Notes: generated from the letters alone by a model not told the origin. A stretch of DNA of 64,000 bases from Limnohabitans sp. B9-3 (GCF_002778325.1 NZ_NESI01000005.1:62001-126000); one strand, 5' to 3'; shown: positions 32,681-41,653, counted from the stretch's first letter. Numbers and translations are program-made.

Positions 32681-32712
32681 AAAACACCCCATACAGACGT
32701 ATGAGGTGTTTT
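32681..32712 (-). terminator. Replacement terminator for tRNA-Lys supplied by the island
   Basis: A 14-base stem AAAACACCCCATAC/GTATGAGGTGTTTT (one G-T pair) with loop AGAC is followed on the minus strand by TTTTCG. It starts 12 bases after the tRNA CCA end, inside the island, and so replaces the native terminator now at 26396. Confidence 0.8.
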
Positions 32713-32722
32713 CAGTTTTATT

Positions 32723-32769
32723 TTGGTGGGACCAGCGGGGGTCGAACCCACGACAAACGGATTAAAAGT
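32723..32769. repeat. Proximal attachment-site repeat (47 bp) within tRNA-Lys
   Basis: This copy is identical to 26432-26478 and forms the 3' half of the intact tRNA-Lys gene. The repeat begins at the anticodon loop, so strand exchange most likely takes place between anticodon loop and T arm, a common target zone for tRNA-specific integrases. Confidence 0.92.
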
Positions 32770-32799
32770 CCGCTGCTCTACCAACTGAGCTATGGTCCC
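32724..32799 (-). tRNA. tRNA-Lys (anticodon TTT)
   Basis: The 76-base gene has a complete cloverleaf: acceptor stem GGGACCA/TGGTCCC, D arm AGCTCAGTTGGTAGAGC, anticodon stem-loop GCGGACTTTTAATCCGT with TTT, T arm GTGGGTTCGACCCCC, and encoded CCA. It lies 56 bases after tcdA on the same strand, downstream of the tol-pal unit. Its 3' half is the integration site of the island. Confidence 0.97.
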
Positions 32800-32855
32800 A
32801 TCACGCTTAGTAAACAGTGTTAACTGTGTACCCTGCGAAGCCTCAAAGTATACTG

Positions 32856-33644
32856 CTATTTTGACTGCTTTGCCAATGGCCGCGAAGAAATTTCATCAAT
32901 TATCCAACCCGCTGCGCATTGGCCAAACGTGGCTGTCACGCTGACCACAGAGCCGTAACCTTGGCAGTTCAAGCTCCCATCGCCCTCAACGGCGCAGCTG
33001 GCGTCGGGTGGGGCCACGGCCTCCCGACTGAACACGCAAGCCACCCCAATTTTTTTTCCTTCGCGGGCCGCACCGTGTTCTTTGCGCAAACGGTAACGCA
33101 GTTGGGCCAACAAAGGGTCGTGCGTGGTGAGTGACAAGTCGTCAATGTCCACTTTGTGTGCCAAACGTTTGCCACCGGCGGCACCCACGCTGATGAACAG
33201 GGGTTTGGTACGCAAAGCCCAGGCGGCCATCGCCGTTTTAGCTTTGACTTGGTCGCACGCATCAATCACCGCGTCTACCGTGTCGAGTGCTTGTCCCAAC
33301 AGGCCCGGCCAATTGGCAGGTTCTACGAAGTCGTCAATGCAAGTCACCACGCAATCGGGGTTGATGTGAGTGATACGCTCGCGCATGGCCTCAACTTTGG
33401 CCAGTCCTACCGTGGTGTCGAGCGCGTGAATTTGTCGGTTGATGTTGGATTCAGACACATGGTCGAGGTCAATCAAGGTCAAGCGTCCCACACCACTTCT
33501 GGCCAGGGCTTCAACGGTCCAAGAGCCTACACCCCCAATACCAACCACCACCACATGCGCGGCGCGAATGCGATGCGCACCATCAACACCGTAGAGTCTT
33601 TCAAGGCCACCAAAACGACGCTGCTGCAAAGCCGCATCAAGCAC
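32856..33644 (-). CDS. tcdA: tRNA threonylcarbamoyladenosine dehydratase
   Basis: TcdA (CsdL) is an E1-like ATP enzyme that cyclises t6A in tRNA to ct6A. The nucleotide loop VVGIGGVGSW, the QRRFGG and RLYG N-terminal blocks and SNINRQIHA are typical. The longest frame starts at 33722 inside the previous gene; the GTG at 33644, with GGAAG about 10 bases upstream, gives the usual N-terminus and 262 residues. It overlaps the YeeE-like gene by 8 bases. Confidence 0.9.
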   Translation of the reverse strand: MLDAALQQRRFGGLERLYGVDGAHRIRAAHVVVVGIGGVGSWTVEALARSGVGRLTLIDLDHVSESNINRQIHALDTTVGLAKVEAMRERITHINPDCVVTCIDDFVEPANWPGLLGQALDTVDAVIDACDQVKAKTAMAAWALRTKPLFISVGAAGGKRLAHKVDIDDLSLTTHDPLLAQLRYRLRKEHGAAREGKKIGVACVFSREAVAPPDASCAVEGDGSLNCQGYGSVVSVTATFGQCAAGWIIDEISSRPLAKQSK

Positions 33645-34752
33645 AGTAACTGGCTTCCATGCGTGCCGCTTGCTGACGCAAGGCCACCACAGCACCGACC
33701 AAAATAGCGGCCACTGCCACAAAAGCGTTGAGACTGAGGGTAGAAATACCGCTCAACCCTTGGCCAAAGGTACAACCCATCGCGGTGACACCGCCTACGC
33801 CCATGAGCACGCTGCCCATCAAATGGTTGGCCAGATCTCGTTGATTCGCAAAGCTTTCCCATCGAAAGGTCTTGCTCAACAACGCCGAAGCCGCTGCACC
33901 CAAAATGATGCCCACCACAGACACAACGCCAGCAGTCAAAACTTTAGATTTGTCGCTGAAAAACATCAGCCAATCCAGGGTGTGTGCAACAGGCGCCACG
34001 AACGTGAGCGCTTCAATGCGTCCTGAATTGGTCGCAACATAAACAGCCTCTAGAGTTTCGGGGTGTTCCGCGACAAACCCGAAATGCCCACTGATCCACC
34101 AAAGTACCACAACCACAGTCCCCACACCAAAACTAGCGAGTAGGTTGTCCAATCTCCAAAAGTCTTTGTGACGCAAAGCCAACGCCAAAAACACGGCGCC
34201 CAACACGAACCCGGCATAAACGGCCGCAGCGTCAGGATTCAAACCCACCACAGCGCTAAGCAGCGTCCCTAAATGGGCGCCAGTCGGCATATCCAAAGCC
34301 ACGGCATCAACCGTATTCACACGCAAAACAGCGGTAATGCCCTTGAGCGTGGCAAATCCACTCACCCCCATCACCACAAACACCACCACCGATTTGAGGT
34401 TGCCGCCGCCAATACGCACCAAAGTTTTGTTGCCGCAACCCGATGAAATGACCATGCCATAACCAAACATGAAGCCGCCCACAAGGGTCGACAACCAAAT
34501 AAAGCGTGAACCGGCATACAAAGTTTTGCTGACGTCGATTTGGCCAGATCCGGACAGCGCTGCAAAGCCAATCATGGCCACGCCCACGGCGGCCATCCAT
34601 TGGCGCGCACGGGTCCAGTCCCCTAGGTTCACGACATCAGAAACGGCACCCATGGTGCAAAAGTGGGTACGTTGGCTGATCACGCCGAGCACGAATGACA
34701 TCAAAAAAAAGGCCCCGAGGACCTGTTGGGTGAGTGACTGAATGTCGGTCAT
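33637..34752 (-). CDS. YeeE/YedE family sulfur-compound transporter
   Basis: This 371-residue membrane protein has about ten hydrophobic helices and the conserved cysteines of the family: THFCTMGA, SSGCGNKTLVRIGGGN and AMGCTFGQGLSG. E. coli YeeE (TsuA) takes up thiosulfate by handing it between such cysteines; the substrate here is inferred. It overlaps cpoB by 4 bases (ATGA) and tcdA by 8, so it is expressed with the tol-pal genes, an unusual partner. Confidence 0.85.
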   Translation of the reverse strand: MTDIQSLTQQVLGAFFLMSFVLGVISQRTHFCTMGAVSDVVNLGDWTRARQWMAAVGVAMIGFAALSGSGQIDVSKTLYAGSRFIWLSTLVGGFMFGYGMVISSGCGNKTLVRIGGGNLKSVVVFVVMGVSGFATLKGITAVLRVNTVDAVALDMPTGAHLGTLLSAVVGLNPDAAAVYAGFVLGAVFLALALRHKDFWRLDNLLASFGVGTVVVVLWWISGHFGFVAEHPETLEAVYVATNSGRIEALTFVAPVAHTLDWLMFFSDKSKVLTAGVVSVVGIILGAAASALLSKTFRWESFANQRDLANHLMGSVLMGVGGVTAMGCTFGQGLSGISTLSLNAFVAVAAILVGAVVALRQQAARMEASYCA

Positions 34753-35516
34753 TTGAGTTTGCTCAAGCGTTCACGGGCAGCGTTGGCGGCCTCGGATTGG
34801 GGGTACATCTTGATGACGTCTTCGAAAGTTTTGCGAGCAGCCTTGATGTCTTTCAACTCCAATTGGCAGTTCGCGACCGACAGCATGGCTTCAGGCGCGC
34901 GCAGATGGTTGGGCGAGCCAACCAACAGGACCGAGAAGTTACGAATGGCTTCTTTGTACTCACGGTTGGCATATTGCGCATTGCCTAGCCAAAACAGCGA
35001 GGTATTGGCAAAACCGCTTTTGGGGTAACGGCGAATGAAATCACCCAAACTCGCGCTGGCGGAGGTGAAGTCGCCTTTGCGAAACTCAGCCACGGCCTCG
35101 TCATACGCACGCACCTCTGCGGGCTCGGCCAAAAACTCGACGCCATCCACTTTGGCTTTGACGGGTTCGAACTTACGCAAACGCTCGTCCACACCTTGCG
35201 CCAAATCTTTAGCTAAATTTTGTTGCTTGATGATTTCTTGTTTCAGCTCTTGTTTGAACTCTTGTTTCAGTTCTTCTTTTTCACCGCGCAACTGGGCCGC
35301 CTCTTTGCGAAGTGCCTCAAATTGGACTTGCTGGTCAAGCAAACTGCGTTGGAAAAGTTTGATTTCTTCACCTTGACGCTCCACCCGCTCACGCAAATCA
35401 ATGATGGCACGGCGAGCTTCGTCGTCAGAAAACAAGGCGGCATGGGCAATAGGCGTGAGCCAAAGGCCCATGGCCAAGGCTGCAACGCGCAAAGTCAAAG
35501 CAACAGGGGTTTTCAT
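34749..35516 (-). CDS. cpoB: Cell division coordinator CpoB (YbgF)
   Basis: The 255-residue periplasmic protein has a signal peptide (residues 1-26, ending AHA), an N-terminal coiled coil (about 30-110, with repeated LKQE/FKQE units) and C-terminal TPR repeats (about 130-250). CpoB links PBP1B and the Tol system during constriction. It overlaps pal by 4 bases. Confidence 0.92.
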   Translation of the reverse strand: MKTPVALTLRVAALAMGLWLTPIAHAALFSDDEARRAIIDLRERVERQGEEIKLFQRSLLDQQVQFEALRKEAAQLRGEKEELKQEFKQELKQEIIKQQNLAKDLAQGVDERLRKFEPVKAKVDGVEFLAEPAEVRAYDEAVAEFRKGDFTSASASLGDFIRRYPKSGFANTSLFWLGNAQYANREYKEAIRNFSVLLVGSPNHLRAPEAMLSVANCQLELKDIKAARKTFEDVIKMYPQSEAANAARERLSKLK

Positions 35517-36040
35517 CGGTAAGTGATCTCAGCACGACGGTTTTTAGCAAAAGCAGCTTCATCGCCCCCCTGAGCGGCTGGCTTTTCTTTGCCGTAACTC
35601 ACCGCTTCCATTTGGTTATCTGGCACGCCCAAGACGCTCAACGCACGGCGCACGGCCTCGGAACGCTTCTGGCCCAAGCCCAAGTTGTACTCGCGGCCAC
35701 CACGGTCGTCGGTATGGCCCTCGATGTTGGCGCGCAGGGTGCTGTCACCGCGCAAGTAACGCGCGTGGGCAGCCAAAGTTGCTTGGTAATCGGCACGCAC
35801 GGTGAAGCTGTCGTAATCAAACAAGATCACGTTATCGACGCCCGCAGGACCTGGGCGCATGCCATTCGCGTTCAAGCCATTCAGACCCCGGGCGTCGAGG
35901 GCAGCACCTGCTGCACCGCTGCCTGGCAAATTAGCAGGTGAGCCAGAACGCTCGTCCACAGGCACCTCATCGAGCTTGACGCCCGATGCACAGCCTGACA
36001 AAACAGCGATCAAAGAAAGAAGCAAAAGGAATTTTTTCAT
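35513..36040 (-). CDS. pal: Peptidoglycan-associated lipoprotein Pal
   Basis: The 175-residue outer-membrane lipoprotein has a signal with lipobox LSGC (Cys 17), a short linker and a C-terminal OmpA-like peptidoglycan-binding domain (ANIEGHTDDRGGREYNLGLGQKRSEAV). Pal ties the outer membrane to the wall and works with TolB. It lies 28 bases after tolB. Confidence 0.96.
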   Translation of the reverse strand: MKKFLLLLSLIAVLSGCASGVKLDEVPVDERSGSPANLPGSGAAGAALDARGLNGLNANGMRPGPAGVDNVILFDYDSFTVRADYQATLAAHARYLRGDSTLRANIEGHTDDRGGREYNLGLGQKRSEAVRRALSVLGVPDNQMEAVSYGKEKPAAQGGDEAAFAKNRRAEITYR

Positions 36041-36068
36041 AGAGGTCAGTGGTCAAAAAAAGAAGAAA

Positions 36069-37352
36069 TTAAGGCTGGGCTTTGATAAAAGGGCCCCAAT
36101 GCGGTTCACGCAAATCGCCCCCCTTGCCCGACAAACGCGCTTTGATGCGGCCGTCGAGAGTGGTGGTCATCAAGGCTTCACGCCCTTCTTGTTGCGTGGC
36201 AAAGGCAATCAAACGGCTGTTCGGTGCGAAGCTGGGGCGCTCGTCCGCGGAGGTGTCGCTGATGGCGCTCACGTTGCCGCTGGCAATGTCCATGATTTGC
36301 AATTTATAGGCGCTACCAATGCGTGACACGTAAGCCAGCCAACGCCCGTCAGGACTGACAGCTGGCGAAATGTTGTAAGAGCCATTGAACGTCACGCGAT
36401 TGGCTGGGCCACCTTGCGCTGGCATGCGGTAAATCTGAGGTGAACCGCCACGGTCGCTGACAAAGTAAATGGCGGTGCCATCAGGAGAGAAAACTGGCTC
36501 GGTGTCGATGCCCGTGGACTGCGTCAAGCGGCGAGGTTCACCGCCTTTGGCGTCGATCACGAAAAGTTGTGAACCTCCATCGCGGGTCAAAGTCACCGCA
36601 AGGCTACGACCATCCGGCGACCAACTGGGCGAGCTGTTTGAGCCGCGGAAATTTGCCGCCACATGGCGCTTGCCGCTGGACACATCGTGCACATACACCA
36701 CAGGCTTGCGTGACTCAAAAGACACATAGGCCAGCTGCCCACCTTGCGGCGACCAGCTGGGCGAAATGATGGGTTCGGGGCTGGTCAAGGCCGATTGCGC
36801 GTTTTCGCCATCGGCATCCGCAACCCACAAGTTATAACGGCCAGCGGCTTTGGTCACATAGGCAATCCGCGTCGAAAAAACGCCACGGTCACCTGTGAGT
36901 TTTTCGTACACAAAATCAGCAATGCGGTGGGCGGCCAAACGCAAATCGGCAGGGGGCACGGTGTAGCTCATCGCGCCCAAGTCTTGGTTACGCACCGCGT
37001 CCCACAAGCGAATGCGCACATCAAAACGGCCGTCGTTCATGCGGCTCACGCTGCCCGTCAGCAAAGCATCTGCGCCTTTTTGACGCAAACCGCTGAGGTC
37101 TGGACGTTCGGTTTCGTCGGACGAACGGTCGGCCGTTAACCCACGAAATTGACCGCTACGCTCCAAGTCGGCTTGCACGATGGCGGCCATCTTCTGGGGT
37201 GAGGCGTCTTCGCCACGCAAAGGCGCAAAGGCAATGGGCACTTGGGTCATACCCACGCCAGAAACTTCGACGCGGAACTGCGCCCATGCGGGCACGGCCA
37301 ACACGCAGGCCGTCAAAAAGCTAAGAGCGGTTCGCAAGCATTTCAAGGTCAT
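36069..37352 (-). CDS. tolB: Tol-Pal system protein TolB
   Basis: TolB (427 residues) is a periplasmic beta-propeller that binds Pal. It has a signal peptide ending AWA, the N-terminal domain and repeated propeller blades (SPSWSPDGRSLAVT, EPVFSPDGTAIYFVSDR, SPAVSPDGRWLAYVS). The ATG at 37352 is chosen because it begins the signal peptide. tolQ, tolR and tolA do not precede it; the divergent gene is msbA. Confidence 0.96.
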   Translation of the reverse strand: MTLKCLRTALSFLTACVLAVPAWAQFRVEVSGVGMTQVPIAFAPLRGEDASPQKMAAIVQADLERSGQFRGLTADRSSDETERPDLSGLRQKGADALLTGSVSRMNDGRFDVRIRLWDAVRNQDLGAMSYTVPPADLRLAAHRIADFVYEKLTGDRGVFSTRIAYVTKAAGRYNLWVADADGENAQSALTSPEPIISPSWSPQGGQLAYVSFESRKPVVYVHDVSSGKRHVAANFRGSNSSPSWSPDGRSLAVTLTRDGGSQLFVIDAKGGEPRRLTQSTGIDTEPVFSPDGTAIYFVSDRGGSPQIYRMPAQGGPANRVTFNGSYNISPAVSPDGRWLAYVSRIGSAYKLQIMDIASGNVSAISDTSADERPSFAPNSRLIAFATQQEGREALMTTTLDGRIKARLSGKGGDLREPHWGPFIKAQP

Positions 37353-37444
37353 GTGGTTTTCAGCAGTCAGTGAGTGAACGCCTGATTTTAGTGCGTGAGC
37401 GAGTGGCGATAATGTGACATAACTCGCTGAACGACAAATCTTCC

Positions 37445-39250
37445 ATGATTCATCCCGAAAACACCGTTGCAACCGACTCTTTGTGGATCAGACTGCGACG
37501 TGTTGCACCTTGGTTTTCGGGACACCCAGGCACCTTGGTTTTGGCCATATTGGGCATTTTGATTGGTTCAGCGACAGAGCCTGCCATTCCGGCCTTGATG
37601 AAACCCTTGTTGGACAAAGGCTTCCAGCAAGGCGATTTAGACCTCTGGAAAATCCCTGTGGTCTTGCTGCTGCTCTTTGGCGTGCGCGGTTTTGCGGGTT
37701 TTGTGGCCAGTTATTGCTTGGCCCGTATCACCAACGCCTCGCTCGAAACCATTCGTCAGCGCTTGTTTGAAAAGCTGTTGCGTGCCGACCCTCATTTGTT
37801 TCAAAACAAACACGCCAGTGGGCTCACGAACTCCATCGTCTATGAGGTCAATGCTGGCGCATCGCAATTGGTTTCCACCATGCTGGCTTTGGCCAAAGAC
37901 TCGGTCACCTTGGTGGCGCTGCTGGGTTACTTGCTTTATATCAATTGGCATCTGACCCTGATTGTGTTCGCCATTTTTCCACCTATCGCTTGGGTGGTTA
38001 AAACGCTAACGCGTCGCCTAGACCGCGTCATGCGTGCCGGCCAAGACGCCACCGACGCTTTGGCTTATGTGGTGGAAGAAAACGTGCTGGCTTACCGCAT
38101 GGTGCGGTTGCACAACGCACAAACCAGTCAAACCGCCAAGTTTTCTGACGTCAACCACAAGCTACGCCAGTTGGCGCTCAAGTCGGTCGTGGCCAATTCG
38201 GTCATGACGCCGTTGATCCAAATGCTGGCTGCCTTGGCGCTGTCAGCTGTGATCACCATGGCCATTTGGCAAGGCACGCATAGCCCCAGTCAACCCGCGG
38301 TGACGGTGGGCAGTTTTGCCGCGTTCATCACCGCCATGCTGATGCTCATTTCGCCCATCAAGCATTTGTCCGAGGTGGTGGCCAGCTTGACGCGTGGCAT
38401 CACCTCACTCGAACGTGGCCTCAACCTGCTGACACAAGTGGCAGACGAAAGCCAAGGCACGCATACCAGCACGCAAGTGCGCGGCGAAATCAGGTTTGAC
38501 AACGTCACTTTGCAGTACCCCAGTGCCACGCAACCGGCCCTGAACAACGTCAGCTTGACCATTTATCCTGGCCAAACGGTGGCTTTGGTCGGCCCCTCCG
38601 GCTCAGGCAAAACCAGTTTGGCTAACTTGCTGCCCCGCTTTTTAGAACCCACCCGTGGCCAAGTCAGTTTGGACGGCGTGAAGTTGCAAGACTGGTCGCT
38701 GGCCAGCCTGCGCAGCCAAGTGGCCTATGTCAGCCAAGATGTGGTGATGTTCAACGACACCGTGGCGCACAACATTGCCCTTGGCGAAGTGTTGGACACA
38801 GACCGCCTATGGCGCGCCCTAGAAGCCGCCAATTTGGCCGACTTTGTGCGCGCCCTTCCCTCGCAAGAAAAAACCTTGGTTGGCCACAACGCCACGCAGC
38901 TCTCGGGCGGCCAGCGTCAACGTTTGGCCATTGCCCGCGCCCTTTACAAGGACGCTCCTGTGTTGATCTTGGACGAAGCCACCTCAGCGCTGGACACGGC
39001 CTCAGAGCAAGCCGTCAAAAACGCACTCAAGACCTTGATGCAAGGCCGCACCTCGCTGGTCATTGCGCATCGTTTGTCCACCATTGAGCATGCCGATGTG
39101 ATCGTGGTGATGCAAGCGGGGGAAGTGGTGGAGATGGGAACGCATGAGGCGCTCATGAACCGGCAGGGTTCTTATGCAGCACTCCACACGGCAAACGATG
39201 TGATCACCTCCTCTTCCACGCCTTTTATTTCAGATAGCGAGCCAGTATGA
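37445..39250 (+). CDS. msbA: Lipid A export ATP-binding/permease protein MsbA
   Basis: The 601-residue half-transporter has six membrane helices in the first 320 residues and an ABC domain with Walker A GPSGSGKTS, signature LSGGQRQRLAIARAL and Walker B VLILDEATSALD. MsbA flips lipid A-core across the inner membrane as a homodimer. A GCGATAAT box lies at 37406-37413. The following glycosyltransferase overlaps by 4 bases, which fits a role in lipopolysaccharide assembly. Confidence 0.9.
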   Translation: MIHPENTVATDSLWIRLRRVAPWFSGHPGTLVLAILGILIGSATEPAIPALMKPLLDKGFQQGDLDLWKIPVVLLLLFGVRGFAGFVASYCLARITNASLETIRQRLFEKLLRADPHLFQNKHASGLTNSIVYEVNAGASQLVSTMLALAKDSVTLVALLGYLLYINWHLTLIVFAIFPPIAWVVKTLTRRLDRVMRAGQDATDALAYVVEENVLAYRMVRLHNAQTSQTAKFSDVNHKLRQLALKSVVANSVMTPLIQMLAALALSAVITMAIWQGTHSPSQPAVTVGSFAAFITAMLMLISPIKHLSEVVASLTRGITSLERGLNLLTQVADESQGTHTSTQVRGEIRFDNVTLQYPSATQPALNNVSLTIYPGQTVALVGPSGSGKTSLANLLPRFLEPTRGQVSLDGVKLQDWSLASLRSQVAYVSQDVVMFNDTVAHNIALGEVLDTDRLWRALEAANLADFVRALPSQEKTLVGHNATQLSGGQRQRLAIARALYKDAPVLILDEATSALDTASEQAVKNALKTLMQGRTSLVIAHRLSTIEHADVIVVMQAGEVVEMGTHEALMNRQGSYAALHTANDVITSSSTPFISDSEPV

Positions 39251-40119
39251 GCCTAGCGTCCATCAGCGGTTTCACCTTCATACGCAACGGCGTAGAACTC
39301 GGTTTTCCATTTGAGGCGTCCATTCGGTCTTTGCTGCCTTTGGTCGATGAGTTTGTGGTGGTCGTTGGCCACAGCAACGACGACACGTTAGCGCGTGTGA
39401 TAGCCATCGACTCACCCAAAATTCGCATCATCGAAACCATCTGGAACGAACGCATGGCAGACCGTGGCTTTGTTTACGCCCAGCAAAAAATGATCGCCCA
39501 ATACGCGTGCACAGGCGATTGGGCGTTTTATTTAGAAGGCGACGAGTTGGTGCATGAAGCGGAGTTAGCCAAGATTCGCACCAGCGTTGAGCAGCACCAT
39601 GGCAACCCCGCAGTCGAGGCATTGGTCTTTGATTACTTCCACTTTTATGGAACGCCCGAGTTTGTGGCCAACAGCCCTGCTTGGTATCGCCGTGAATGCC
39701 GCTTGATTCGCAACACCATTCGCTCCTATGCACCTGATGGCCAATATTGGTTGATCACGGGTGACCATAAAAAACCGCGCAATCCTCAGGCTGCTTTGGC
39801 CAATGCGCATATCTACCACTACGGTTGGGTGCGTAGCAACGAGGCGATGCAAAAGAAACTCGACCAAGTCAGCAAGTTTTGGTCGCACGGCGCACCCGTC
39901 GTTCGTTACAGTCAATTTGATGCGCAAGTCTTGCAGCCATTCACGGGAACGCATCCAGAGCTGGTCAAACCTTGGCTAGAGAGCTCAGCAGAAACAAGCT
40001 TCACGATTGACCCCGCTTACCAGCTTAGTAAGCGCGAAAAACGTCATCGCTGGTTGATGAAGCTTGAAAAAGCGTTCGGATTAGATTTCAGCCGCAAACA
40101 CTTCAAACTGGTCGCGTGA
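39247..40119 (+). CDS. Family 2-type glycosyltransferase
   Basis: The 290-residue protein has the beginning of a GT-A fold (ASISGFTFIRNG, DEFVVVVGHSNDDT) and the acidic motif LEGDELV around residue 98, in the place of DxD. No membrane helix is present. It overlaps msbA, so it probably adds a sugar in lipopolysaccharide core synthesis. Donor and acceptor are not known. Confidence 0.8.
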   Translation: MSLASISGFTFIRNGVELGFPFEASIRSLLPLVDEFVVVVGHSNDDTLARVIAIDSPKIRIIETIWNERMADRGFVYAQQKMIAQYACTGDWAFYLEGDELVHEAELAKIRTSVEQHHGNPAVEALVFDYFHFYGTPEFVANSPAWYRRECRLIRNTIRSYAPDGQYWLITGDHKKPRNPQAALANAHIYHYGWVRSNEAMQKKLDQVSKFWSHGAPVVRYSQFDAQVLQPFTGTHPELVKPWLESSAETSFTIDPAYQLSKREKRHRWLMKLEKAFGLDFSRKHFKLVA

Positions 40120-40125
40120 GAACAA

Positions 40126-40149
40126 ACTGCGCATGAACACAAGCGCAGT
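40126..40149. terminator. Hairpin between convergent genes
   Basis: A 7-base stem ACTGCGC/GCGCAGT with a 10-base loop lies between the glycosyltransferase and the convergent rng stop. No T run follows, so its role as a terminator is weakly supported. Confidence 0.35.
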
Positions 40150-40156
40150 AAACGCT

Positions 40157-41653
40157 TTACAGCAGCACAATATCGTATTGCTCCTGCGCCATCGCCGCCT
40201 CCGGCTGCAGAGAAATGGGTTTGCCGATGAAGTCGCTCAAGCCAGCCAAGTGCTGACTTTCTTCATCCAACAGCACGTCGATCACGCCCGGCGAGGCAAT
40301 TACGCGGAACTCGCGGGGGTTGAACTGACGAGCTTCGCGCAAGATTTCGCGCAAGATGTCGTAAGTCACCGTGCGGGCCGTCTTGACGCTGCCTTTGCCC
40401 TCGCACACGGGGCAGGCTTCACACAGCATGTGGGCCAGTGATTCGCGGGTGCGCTTGCGCGTCATCTCCACCAAACCCAAGGCTGAAAACCCGCTGACCA
40501 TGGTTTTGACGCGGTCACGCGCGAGTTGTTTGCGGAACTCGGCCAACACGGCCTCGCGGTGGTCTTCACGGGTCATGTCGATGAAGTCGGCAATGACGAT
40601 GCCACCCAAATTGCGCAAGCGCAGTTGACGCGCAATCGCGCCTGCAGCTTCCAGGTTGGTTTTGAAAATGGTTTCGTCAAAATTGCGCGCACCGACAAAG
40701 CCACCGGTGTTCACATCCACCGTGGTCAGCGCCTCGGTTTGGTCCACGATGAGGTAGCCGCCGGATTTGAGGTCCACGCGTCGGCCCAAGGCTTTGGCCA
40801 CTTCTTCGTCGATGTTGAAGAGGTCAAAAATCGGCCGCTCACCTTTGTAGAGTTGCAGCTTTTGCACCGATGAGGGCGTGAACTCCACGCCAAAGGCTTG
40901 CAGCTTGGCAAATTGCTCGGCCGAGTCAATGCGAATGGTTTGTGTGGCTTCACCCACCAAGTCGCGCAGCACGCGCTGCAACAAACTCAGATCTTGGTGC
41001 AGCAGCGACTTTGGCGGCATACGGGTCGAAGCGTCTTTGATGCGTGCCCACGTCTTTCGCAGATAAGCAATGTCTTCACCCAAGGCCGCATCATCGGCCT
41101 CTTCACCATTGGTGCGCAAAATGAAGCCACCGGTTTGTCCGTTCGGAGCACCCGCATCGGCCAGGGCTTGCAGGCGACGACGCAGGGCTTCGCGCTGTTC
41201 GAGCGGAATTTTTTGAGATACGCCAATGTGTTGGTCTTGCGGCAAAAACACCAGCAAGCGCCCCGCGATGCTGATTTGTGACGACAAACGCGCGCCTTTG
41301 GTGCCAATCGGGTCTTTGATGACTTGCACCAAGATGGACTGGCCTTCAAACACCTGTTTCTCAATGGGCACCACAGGCGCTGGCTCACCTTTTTCGGTGT
41401 CGGCATGACGGGCAGACACGCTGCTCATTAAATCCGCCACATGCAAGAACGCGGCGCGCTCTAAGCCAATGTCGATGAAGGCCGATTGCATGCCTGGCAG
41501 CACACGCGCCACTTTGCCTAAATAGACGTTGCCCACCAAACCGCGCTCTAAGGTGCGCTCTACATGCAACTCTTGCACAGCGCCCGTTTCGACCACCGCC
41601 ACGCGGGTTTCTTGGGGCGACCAGTTGATCAAAATATCTTGTTGCATGGACAT
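40157..41653 (-). CDS. rng: Ribonuclease G
   Basis: RNase G (498 residues) is the E/G-type endoribonuclease that matures the 16S rRNA 5' end. It has the S1-like domain (NVYLGKVARVLPGMQSAFIDIG), the DNase I-like catalytic region with DVNTGGFVG and the Zn-link CPVCEGKG. It lacks the long C-terminal scaffold of RNase E. It is the last gene of the yebC-to-rng unit and lies 21 bases after maf. Confidence 0.95.
   Translation of the reverse strand: MSMQQDILINWSPQETRVAVVETGAVQELHVERTLERGLVGNVYLGKVARVLPGMQSAFIDIGLERAAFLHVADLMSSVSARHADTEKGEPAPVVPIEKQVFEGQSILVQVIKDPIGTKGARLSSQISIAGRLLVFLPQDQHIGVSQKIPLEQREALRRRLQALADAGAPNGQTGGFILRTNGEEADDAALGEDIAYLRKTWARIKDASTRMPPKSLLHQDLSLLQRVLRDLVGEATQTIRIDSAEQFAKLQAFGVEFTPSSVQKLQLYKGERPIFDLFNIDEEVAKALGRRVDLKSGGYLIVDQTEALTTVDVNTGGFVGARNFDETIFKTNLEAAGAIARQLRLRNLGGIVIADFIDMTREDHREAVLAEFRKQLARDRVKTMVSGFSALGLVEMTRKRTRESLAHMLCEACPVCEGKGSVKTARTVTYDILREILREARQFNPREFRVIASPGVIDVLLDEESQHLAGLSDFIGKPISLQPEAAMAQEQYDIVLL

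Larger units (their letters stand above)
26432..32769. mobile_element. 6.3-kb genomic island inserted in tRNA-Lys
   Basis: Two identical 47-base direct repeats (26432-26478 and 32723-32769), made of the 3' half of tRNA-Lys(TTT), frame the element; the repeat-to-repeat unit is 6291 bases. A tyrosine recombinase gene lies next to the intact tRNA copy, as usual for tRNA-targeting elements. The inside is visibly richer in A and T than the flanks and prefers codons such as AAC, CGT and ACA. Ten probable genes are arranged in three blocks separated by hairpin terminators, with an 0.8-kb stretch without plausible genes in the middle. No phage structural, replication, conjugation or resistance gene is recognisable. 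Confidence 0.9.

Noticed and set aside
26432-32769. CRISPR array or insertion sequence inside the island
   Set aside because: No regularly spaced repeats; no DDE transposase or terminal inverted repeats; the ends are tRNA direct repeats.
32620-32823. Reading frame of 67 codons over tRNA-Lys
   Set aside because: GGTSGGRTHDKRIKSPLLYQLSYGPI is the tRNA read on the opposite strand.
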